From Symbiodinium natans (lineage: Eukaryota > Sar > Dinophyceae > Suessiales > Symbiodiniaceae), in contig CAJNDS010000307.1 in the NCBI GenBank assembly GCA_905221605.1, positions 64,501 to 128,500 on the forward strand: a stretch of DNA of 64,000 nucleotides, given 5' to 3'. This document shows positions 57,352 through 64,000 of the stretch, one piece after another. The translations under genes were made by a program, and so were the position numbers. The stretch's first letter is position 1. Each line of letters starts with the position of its first letter. The notes beneath the pieces are model-generated. The model saw nothing but the letters and a program-made list of their open reading frames with translations. It was not told where the DNA came from and made no database searches.

Positions 57352-59109
57352 CAGTCAGTGCCAGAGGCGGGACTTGCTGCTTCAACGTCGGATGAGCCCG
57401 TGTTGCCAGCGATTCCGCCACATGAGGAAACTGGAGCTGAGGCTCCCGCTGTGGTCAGTCAAGCTGTGCTCCATGTTGCGGCTGAGCCCCCGGTTTCCCA
57501 TGCTCCTGAGCCAACCTCCCATGAGGCTCCCGCTGTGGTCAGTCAAGCTGTGCACCATGTTGCGGCTGAGCCCCCGGTTTCCCATGTTCCTGAGCCAACC
57601 TCCCTGCATTCGTGCGCTTCTGTCAGTGACCCTGAGGAACTTGCTGAGCAACTTCTCCAGGGCAAACTCATTGATCCTCACTCTGTGCTCTCCCTGTGGG
57701 AGCTCCTTCCACATGAGGCGCCTCACAAGGCAGCGTCAGGAAGCTCATTCTTCACTGGTCTGTACCGGAGAGGGGGTGTGCTGGGTCTTCGGGCCAATGT
57801 GGCCCGCTTCCCAAAAGTCGCGCAGGTCCTCTGTGCCTTCGTTCGGCAGCGCCGGCCGTCTGCGGTGTTCACTTCGCTTGCCATATTCTGTGACATTCCC
57901 ACTGAGCCTCATCGTGACTCCCATAACGGCCCGTCTCCTAATCTTGTGTTTAAGCTTTCGGATTTCTCCGGGGGCGGTGTGTGGTGTGAGGGCCCCGGGC
58001 ATGATGTCCGCCCTGTTCAAGGCTCTCCCGTTCAGGGTCGTGTGCTCAAGTTCGATGATGGTTGTCTCGAGCTGCCTGCTAAGGACCACTGGCATATGAC
58101 CGAACCCTGGCAAGGCCGTCGCGTGGTCCTTGTGGCATATGCGCTGCCTTATATGCCCTCAGTCAAGCTTGAGGTCCCCCAAGCCCTCCTCGAGCTTGGC
58201 TTCCCGTTGCCACCGGATTTCCTTCCAGCACTGGCGGATGTTCCTCCGCTCAGCAACCCCGCACCGGAGCCTACGCAAGAGCCTGAACTGTCTTCCCGAC
58301 CCGCGTTCATTATTGAGGTCTTTTCTGGCATGTCCAGGCTATCCGCCTGCCTTAAGCAACTTGGTTTTGACGCCATTGCCGTCGATCATAAGCGCGTCCC
58401 TGGCGCCGCCTGTCATGTTCATCTTGTCGACTTGTGTACAACGGAAGGCGTTGAGTTGATCCGACGTTGGCTGGCAATGCCCAACTGCGTGGGTATTTGG
58501 TTCGCTCCGCCATGTGGGACGGCCAGCCGAGCAAGGGAGATCAAAGGGGTTCCGGGGCCCCCCCCTCTCCGATCGGAGAAGTTTCCGAACGGGCTGCCGC
58601 AGCTAAAAGGTCAATCCCTTCTCCGAGTCACCTTAGCAAACCAGCTTTACGATTGTGTTTCTGATTTGGTTCTTGAGGCTGCCTCCCGTAACCTTGTCAT
58701 CGGTGTCGAGAACCCTCGGCAAAGTCTCTACTGGCGCACTTCCATGTTTGCACGCATCGCACACCTCCTTCAGTTCACTGCATTCCAGAGTTGCGCCTAC
58801 GGCAGCCGTCGTCCGAAGTGGACGGCCATTGCGTATACCCGGGGTGCGTTTGACTGCATCTGCAAGTCCTGCCCTGGGCAGTCTTGCGCTCAACGTCACC
58901 TGCCGTGGGGGGTGGCGCCAGAGGCGCCTAACGGCTTCTCTACGTCGTTGGAAGCTGCGTATCCGCTGCCACTGGCGCGTGCCTTCGCCCAGGCGTTCTT
59001 CCAAGCTTGCCCGCCCAAGCCGCCCTCACCTGACGCTCCAGTTGTCTCTTGTCCGTGGCCAGGTCGGGAGTCAGCCGAAAGCCTCTGTGACGGGGCCCCG
59101 CGTGCCTGA
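57352..59109 (+). CDS. Element B TET/JBP-like dioxygenase and C5-methyltransferase-like protein
   Basis: Follows the Gag TGA in the same frame; the first usable start is GTG at 57,358 (583 codons, used for numbering). After a Pro-rich region with an imperfect duplication (SQAVLHVAAEPPVSH / SQAVHHVAAEPPVSH), domain 1 (about 125-265) carries PHRDSHN (H185, D187), FSGGGVW, and HMTEP (H246) then R255, the Fe(II) and 2-oxoglutarate ligand pattern of TET/JBP-like dioxygenases. Domain 2 (about 318-545) has EVFSGMSR, FAPPCGTASR (C386) and VENPRQS (E451), then YGSRRPKWTAI, matching cytosine-C5-methyltransferase motifs I, IV, VI and the motif VIII region. The frame shifts away near 59,060 and this ORF ends in a short unrelated tail. 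Confidence 0.82.
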   Translation, partial: QSVPEAGLAASTSDEPVLPAIPPHEETGAEAPAVVSQAVLHVAAEPPVSHAPEPTSHEAPAVVSQAVHHVAAEPPVSHVPEPTSLHSCASVSDPEELAEQLLQGKLIDPHSVLSLWELLPHEAPHKAASGSSFFTGLYRRGGVLGLRANVARFPKVAQVLCAFVRQRRPSAVFTSLAIFCDIPTEPHRDSHNGPSPNLVFKLSDFSGGGVWCEGPGHDVRPVQGSPVQGRVLKFDDGCLELPAKDHWHMTEPWQGRRVVLVAYALPYMPSVKLEVPQALLELGFPLPPDFLPALADVPPLSNPAPEPTQEPELSSRPAFIIEVFSGMSRLSACLKQLGFDAIAVDHKRVPGAACHVHLVDLCTTEGVELIRRWLAMPNCVGIWFAPPCGTASRAREIKGVPGPPPLRSEKFPNGLPQLKGQSLLRVTLANQLYDCVSDLVLEAASRNLVIGVENPRQSLYWRTSMFARIAHLLQFTAFQSCAYGSRRPKWTAIAYTRGAFDCICKSCPGQSCAQRHLPWGVAPEAPNGFSTSLEAAYPLPLARAFAQAFFQACPPKPPSPDAPVVSCPWPGRESAESLCDGAPRA

Positions 59110-59380
59110 GCATGCTCGCATTTTGCGAGTACGGGTCCCCCCTTCTGTCTCCTGTCCGGTGCCCCTGCGTGCCCGCCTTAAGGACCCCTGGCCCCTGCCC
59201 CACGTGGCCGTCTGCCCCGAGCGCTCGGTGCCAGCCGACGCCCAGCTGCTGCAAATAGTCCCGGTTAAGCAGGGGAGTTCGAGCGCTGGTTCTGGAAACA
59301 AAGGTTGTGGTGCTGATGCGGAGCTCTGGAACGAGCTTGTTTGGGGTATCCCTTGCGGTTAAAGCCGGCCATCCCAGAAC
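59055..59380 (+). pseudogene. Element B linker between methyltransferase and RT, in a third frame
   Basis: Aligned by eye with element A's single frame, the linker sits in a different frame from both neighbours: SQPKASVTGPRVPEH matches LQPKASSYAPLVPEH of A, and the frame ends with ELVWGIPCG where A has EVAWGIPFEPQ. The RT frame then picks up at AVKAGHPRTL (A: AVAKGHPRTF). So one shift occurs near 59,060 and a second near 59,350, the latter with a small deletion. Either this copy is damaged or these are programmed shifts; damage is more likely because A has none. Confidence 0.7.
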
Positions 59381-61298
59381 CCTAGAGGTCTCCCTGCCGC
59401 AAGTCCTCAAAGATGCTGTGTGCACCCATGCCTCGTTGTCCGAGTCGGAGTTGTGCGGGTTGAGAGCGCGCCAGTTTGCTAAGTGGCTTAAGCTTGCGCA
59501 GGACCTCAGGAGCGAGGAAGAAGCGCTGAAGGCCTCTATGCATAAACAGGTCGCTACGATCCTAAAGCCCAAACGTCTCCTCTTGTGGAAGGCGATGATG
59601 GTTGAGGCTTCCTACGACGATGTGTCCATCTTCGATGAAGTAATCTCGGGTACTAACCTGGGAGGCCCGGTGCCCGATACAGGCGTGTTTGCCCCGAAGT
59701 TCAAGCCGGCGTCAGTCACCGTTGACCAACTCAAAAGAGATGCGCCCACCTCTAGGGCGGCCCTTTTGTCCACCATCAAGTCTCAAGGGGAGGCTCTGGA
59801 TCGCGAGGTCCAGACGAAAACTCTCGAGGAGCGTGACAGGGGCTGGCTGTCAGGTCCCATAGAGGTGGATCAGCTGCCACCTGATGCCATAGTGTCACGA
59901 CGGTTCGGGATCGAGCAGGATGGGAAAATCAGATTGATTGACGACTTCTCAGGGTCGGGAGTCAACAGCTCCGTGGAGACGTCGGAGACCGTGCGCCCCC
60001 AGACCGTCGACGTCATCGCAGGCTTGTGCCTGTCTCTGATGCGAGCGCAACCAGGGTGTAGTCTCAAGGGAAGGTTCTATGACCTGGTTAGTGCCTACAG
60101 GCAGCTGGCTTTGGACCCTGCAGGGGCCTGGGCTTCGTACATTGGGCTGTGGGATCCTGATCTGAAGAGGGTAGTGGTGTTTCAGCTGCACGCACTCCCT
60201 TTCGGGGCAGTCAAGTCAGTGTCGACTTTTCTGAGGACCGTTAACTCGGTATGGCACCTTGGCGCATTCTTCTTCGCCCTTTGCTGGTCCCACTACTTTG
60301 ACGACTTCGTGTCGGTTGCTAGGGGCTCGCAGGTGGCTAATGTGCACCAAACAATCACCTTGCTCTTCGCCCTGTTGGGTTGGGACCTGGCCCAAGGTGG
60401 GAAAAAGGATGTGCCGTTTGCGGAAACCTTTTGTGCGTTAGGGGTTGACATAGTGCTGTCGAGCGCCCACTTGGGTCGTGTGACCATTTGCAACACGGAA
60501 AAGAGAGTTCAGCTCCTCGTAGAGACTATGAAGCAGGCCCAGAAAGACCGACGCATGAGCGCGCCTCAAGCACTCAAGCTAAGAGGTAAGCTCCAGTTTG
60601 CAAGTGGACAGCTGTTTGGGCATCAAAGCAAGTTTTGCATGCAGCAGCTTTCTGATTACGCCCATGGGGGTGCCCCTCCTGATCTGCCGGCGGAGTGCAT
60701 CGATACTTTCACCTCGCTGGTCGACATGTTGGACAGTGGACGCCCTAGGCTAGTCCAAGTCAACAAACAGCAAACCTGGTATGTCTTCACTGATGCATCC
60801 TATTCGAAGGATGACCCCGTGCTGCCTTGTGGTGTTGGTGGTCTCTTGTTTGATGATAAGGGTGTGTTGGTTGCTGGTTTCTCCCACGCCCTTGACAGTG
60901 ACGTCCGGAAGCTCCTGGGTGAGATCAACAAAGACACGATCATAATGGAGGCTGAGTTTGTTGCGGTGCTGCTTGCTTTCCGTCTTTGGGGCAAAAGGGT
61001 TGCGAACTCACCTGTTGTGGCTTTCATCGACAACAACTCCGTCAGGGACATTTTGATTTCATGCAGGGGCAGGTCCCCAACTGTGAAAAGCCTGCTTAAA
61101 ATGTTCGTGAGCTTGGAGGTGGGGTGTGAGTTCATCCCTTGGTTCTCACGCGTTCCTTCCCCATCAAACTGTGCGGATCTCCCGTCGAGGCTGGTGTCCA
61201 AGCACCTGTTGTGGGGTGGCATCAGTGTCCCGTGTTCCGATGTGTCGGAGCACCTGGATGCCATATGCTTGGGGATGTCGGCTAATAAGGGGGCTTGA
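59307..61298 (+). CDS. Element B reverse transcriptase - RNase H
   Basis: Open frame of 663 codons; the first ATG at 59,307 is arbitrary since the domain is normally made as part of the polyprotein. RT motifs: FYDLVSAYRQLALD, LHALPFGAVKS and HYFDDFVSV (D332/D333). RNase H motifs: FTDASYS (D496), MEAEFVAVLLAF, FIDNNSVRD and RVPSPSNCADLPSR with the final Asp. This is the DIRS-type RT-RNase H pairing with IDNN and AD-x-SR wording. The last four codons and the stop lie inside repeat B1. Catalytic residues are intact, but translation from Gag would need to cross the frame breaks upstream. Confidence 0.88.
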   Translation: MVLMRSSGTSLFGVSLAVKAGHPRTLEVSLPQVLKDAVCTHASLSESELCGLRARQFAKWLKLAQDLRSEEEALKASMHKQVATILKPKRLLLWKAMMVEASYDDVSIFDEVISGTNLGGPVPDTGVFAPKFKPASVTVDQLKRDAPTSRAALLSTIKSQGEALDREVQTKTLEERDRGWLSGPIEVDQLPPDAIVSRRFGIEQDGKIRLIDDFSGSGVNSSVETSETVRPQTVDVIAGLCLSLMRAQPGCSLKGRFYDLVSAYRQLALDPAGAWASYIGLWDPDLKRVVVFQLHALPFGAVKSVSTFLRTVNSVWHLGAFFFALCWSHYFDDFVSVARGSQVANVHQTITLLFALLGWDLAQGGKKDVPFAETFCALGVDIVLSSAHLGRVTICNTEKRVQLLVETMKQAQKDRRMSAPQALKLRGKLQFASGQLFGHQSKFCMQQLSDYAHGGAPPDLPAECIDTFTSLVDMLDSGRPRLVQVNKQQTWYVFTDASYSKDDPVLPCGVGGLLFDDKGVLVAGFSHALDSDVRKLLGEINKDTIIMEAEFVAVLLAFRLWGKRVANSPVVAFIDNNSVRDILISCRGRSPTVKSLLKMFVSLEVGCEFIPWFSRVPSPSNCADLPSRLVSKHLLWGGISVPCSDVSEHLDAICLGMSANKGA

Positions 61299-61494
61299 GG
61301 TTCGCTTGTGTATGGTGAGACGCATGTGCAATGTATGTGCACCGCGCTGTGTGCACCGGCACATGATTGAATGCGATCTTTGATTCGCCCACTGATGAAA
61401 AGAAGAAGAGGGACATGCAGTGCTCGTTCTGAGTTTTGCCTCTCCTGTGGGATCTTGGCTTTTGGGTTCAAACCGAATTTGGCACAAGCGATAA
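61287..61494 (+). repeat. Element B repeat B1 (internal copy)
   Basis: 208 bp, matching B2 apart from a C/T change in the TTCGYTTGTGTATGG stretch. It overlaps the end of the RNase H frame and abuts A2 at 61,494/61,495. Confidence 0.9.
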
Positions 61495-61698
61495 GCTTAC
61501 TGTTCGCGAGCGAATGGTGTTTTATCGATTGCTGCCAAATTGTCTCTAAGAAAAACGGGGTGCCGTTTGGTCTTGGTTTGAAGCCCAAAAGTTTCTGATG
61601 CTTGTCTTGCTTGGTATGCCAACGACGATTTGCAATTGCATGTGCAGGAAGATGTGTGTGCAGCACTGGCTCTGCAGCTCAGTGCCAAAAATTTTGAC
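61495..61698 (+). repeat. Element B repeat A2 (internal copy)
   Basis: 204 bp copy of A1, starting GCTTACTG immediately after B1's terminal GATAA. Confidence 0.9.
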
Positions 61699-61810
61699 CC
61701 GCCCAGCCCACCCAGGGCATCGCAGTAGCAGGGCCCGCCGCGGCGGCTGCAACTCCCTGCGTGCCATCGGCACTCCCGTTGATATTGTGTGTACAGGTGC
61801 CTCGCCCTTA
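61699..61810 (+). other. Element B unique segment between A2 and B2
   Basis: 112 bp with no match to the rest of the element, GC-rich at first (GGGCCCGCCGCGGCGGC). Corresponds in position to the 362-bp segment of element A but shares no obvious sequence with it. Confidence 0.65.
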
Positions 61811-62018
61811 AAGGGGGCTTGAGGTTCGTTTGTGTATGGTGAGACGCATGTGCAATGTATGTGCACCGCGCTGTGTGCACCGGCACATGATTGAATGCGA
61901 TCTTTGATTCGCCCACTGATGAAAAGAAGAAGAGGGACATGCAGTGCTCGTTCTGAGTTTTGCCTCTCCTGTGGGATCTTGGCTTTTGGGTTCAAACCGA
62001 ATTTGGCACAAGCGATAA
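61811..62018 (+). repeat. Element B repeat B2 (3' terminal)
   Basis: 208 bp ending AATTTGGCACAAGCGATAA at the element boundary. The adjoining base 62,019 belongs to the interrupted ORF. Confidence 0.9.
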
Positions 62019-63854
62019 ATAAAGGTCCGCAGGGACCGCGTTGAGGCCACAAGTCTTTTGCTCCAACAGTTCAGTGACATAGTGGTAGTTGGGTCGGGAC
62101 CCTCCTGCGGGCTGTCTGTGATCACCGATCATGACGTCAAGTGCATGCTTGATGTGCGTCAGAATGGTATTGGAGCCTGGTGTGCCCAGTTGCTGTGCTT
62201 CATCTCGGAGCAGCAGCTCCACATCCTTTAAGCGATTAATGAGCAACGAGTAAGGGAAGCTGAGCCGTGCCACGATCGTGCCGTGTGTCGTGGCTACAAG
62301 TAGCCCCCGATACACATCATGCGCGTCAAAGGGGAGCTTGTAAGTATCCTTCTCCTTGTTGCCCGGTATGCGAGTGATGCGATTGCGAACAAAGTCATTG
62401 CTGGCTGACGTTAACCTATCCACCGTCTCGACATAGGCCCGGACCGACTCGTTGCCATGAGCAGTGTACAGGGTAAGTCGACTCGTCAGGCAAGCAACAA
62501 GCACTCCGAGAAAAGCACATGAGCGCTCCAGTACTGAATACGGAAGTGCGATTGGCAGCCAAACCGTAGGAGCAAGCTCCCAGCAGCGCCGCCAGATGGC
62601 CATCAGCTCCCCAAAAGGTGTCGCAGAGACACGCCAGGAAGGTGGGGCCCACCGCGAGCGCAAAATACTTGCTCGGTTCCGCGGGTCGTGTTCATTGCTC
62701 AACGAATCAGGGGGCAGGCGCAGACCCTCCGCATGCCACAGCGCAGGAGTCCGGGCGTCCTCTTGGCTGGGCAGCGGAGCATCTGGTAGCGTCGCTAACA
62801 CGCCGGTCAGTAGCTGCGGAGTCCATTCCTTGCCATATGTTTGCTCCTCAGCGAGCCAAATTGTGAGGAAGGTATTCAAGGGATTCGTGGACCCTGGGCC
62901 TCCGGCTGGCGATGCTTGGTCAGTTTGCGTTTCATGCTTACCCCTGAAAACTTGGCAAACCTCCGGATGAATCAACTGGGCCCAGAAATCGTGCCAATGC
63001 CCTTTAACAACCAATCCGATGATTAGAACAAGCACGAGGTCCGTGAGAAAACCCGGTAGCCAGTGTGGCTGCCGAATGGCATCAAGAGGTGAGTCTTCCA
63101 TCGGAATTCCTAATGCGACATGCTGCCGCTCCTTGGGCATGTGCAGCAGTGCATCCCAAAGCGGGGTGGAAGCTCCACCGGGCAGCACCTCGAGCTGGCT
63201 AACTCTTGGTAGTGTGTGTTGGTTCGCAAAATGGCTGTGCTGCTCATCTGTCAGGAGCAGGGCAATGGTGAGATTGACTGGCTGCATTGCTTTGCTCTCG
63301 CCCGGGCCGGTGCGGAGCTTTTTAGGGGATAGGAGCTCAATGAACACACCGGGGTATGCCACATCCCCACCACCCTCTCGCAAGGTAACCAGCAAGGCAG
63401 TACCTTTGGCGGGGACTTTGCCAGCAACCGCAAACCACAGTCTACTCCATTCAGGGACATCAATTAGCTCAGGTGTGAGAAGGATGACTGACGCCTTTGG
63501 ACAGACACGGTGAAGCAGGCAGATCGGCCAGGTATGAGTGCCTGGCTTGACCGCCACAGGTGTGCCGGCACGCTTTACTGCTGCTTGCTCTGGGTAATGG
63601 TATTGCTCCGAAGGCTCCTCCTCAATTTCTGCCTCAGAGGCCATGGCTAAGAACTGGTAGCCCAACATGTCAACTAGGCGCTCAAGTGGCAGGAGGGGGA
63701 GCCGCGTGTCCAGCACAAGTTTCATCGTGGGGCCCAGCTCATGATACGGTAGTGGCAGGTCCGTCAGGTGCGGCTTTGCTTCTGCCAAGAGGACTTTGAT
63801 GCATTCACGGTCTTGTGGCTCAACTGCTGCGTTTGATGCGAGCACACATGGATC
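62019..63854 (-). pseudogene. N-terminal part of an unknown ORF interrupted by element B
   Basis: The minus-strand frame is open from a stop at 63,857-63,855 down to the element boundary at 62,019, about 612 codons, ending AVPADLY at the break. There is no ATG at its beginning, and the start coincides with a dispersed repeat at 63,844-63,910, so the 5' end may be missing. One hydrophobic helix is visible (LPGFLTDLVLVLIIGLVV, about residue 270). The composition is that of a real protein (few low-complexity runs, balanced residues). I do not recognise a family. Removing element B joins it in frame to 52,919-51,537. Confidence 0.65.
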
Positions 63855-63912
63855 TCATTCTGTTCGTATAAATATCGTGTGTATTTTCAATATACTCATA
63901 TCAAGACACTGC
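63844..63912 (+). repeat. Dispersed repeat shared with 36,980-37,070
   Basis: CACATGGATCTCATTCTGTT, then CGTATAAATATCG and ACTCATATCAAGACACTG match the copy left of element A with scattered differences. It borders the start of the interrupted ORF. Confidence 0.6.
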
Positions 63913-64000
63913 ATGCGCTGTTGCGCTCTCCGTGCCGCGTGCTGCGTCCGGCGCGACACACTCCGGTGCAACACACACGGAAAGGCTTGCGACAAGTGTA

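Larger units (their letters stand above)
52920..62018 (+). mobile_element. YR retrotransposon B, full length, 9,099 bp, split direct repeats
   Basis: Layout on the plus strand: A1 (52,920-53,123), small ORF, tyrosine recombinase, Gag, dioxygenase-methyltransferase frame, RT-RNase H frame, B1 (61,287-61,494), A2 (61,495-61,698), unique segment (61,699-61,810), B2 (61,811-62,018). A1/A2 are 204 bp each and B1/B2 208 bp each, almost identical. B1 abuts A2. The ends are confirmed by the reading frame of the interrupted host ORF, which closes up without loss or gain when the element is removed. Same gene order as element A, with clearly diverged proteins. The polyprotein has two frame breaks, so this copy may no longer be autonomous. 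Confidence 0.9.

Overview
The window looks like nuclear DNA of a dinoflagellate, probably a Symbiodiniaceae-type alga (inference). The signs are: two genes broken into very small exons whose introns often start with GC or GA rather than GT, a first exon with the signal peptide / transit peptide / second hydrophobic segment layout of dinoflagellate plastid leaders, repeated TTTAGGG/CCCTAAA-like tracts inside the sequence, and large tyrosine-recombinase (YR) retrotransposons. No rRNA, tRNA, CRISPR or bacterial-type operon was seen.

Layout. 1-20.6 kb: no gene that I can name; scattered coding-like fragments on both strands plus short tandem repeats. 21.3-25.0 kb (minus): an AGC-type protein kinase resembling PDK1, rebuilt exon by exon. 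26.4-26.9 kb: degenerate telomere-like repeats. 27.9-32.7 kb (minus): a plastid-targeted C-terminal processing peptidase (CtpA type, family S41) with its Ser/Lys dyad and a PDZ segment. 33.9-36.1 kb: minisatellites and more telomere-like tracts. 37,252-46,924: retroelement A (minus). 46.9-51.3 kb: dispersed repeats, a foldback, a ~285 bp CA tract, no sure gene. 51.3-63.85 kb: an unknown minus-strand reading frame, interrupted at one exact point by retroelement B (52,920-62,018, plus).

The most interesting content is the pair of retroelements. They are related but clearly diverged, and both read 5'->3': repeat A1, YR, Gag with zinc fingers, one in-frame TGA, then a polyprotein, then repeats B1, A2, a unique segment and B2. 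The A1...B1-A2...B2 layout is the split direct repeat design of Ngaro/PAT-like YR retrotransposons, but here YR comes first. Ahead of the reverse transcriptase and RNase H, the polyprotein carries a TET/JBP-like 2-oxoglutarate/Fe(II) dioxygenase domain followed by a cytosine-C5-methyltransferase-like domain. If active, a mobile element would carry both a base methylating and a base oxidising activity. In element A the polyprotein is a single 1,251-codon frame; in element B it has two frame breaks between the methyltransferase and the RT.

Element ends are set to the base by comparing repeat copies and, for B, by the fact that removing 52,920-62,018 leaves a continuous frame of about 1,069 codons with no target duplication. 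Both elements share a similar end-to-start junction (TTTGGCWCAAG, then TAA joined to GCTWAC), a good candidate recombinase site.
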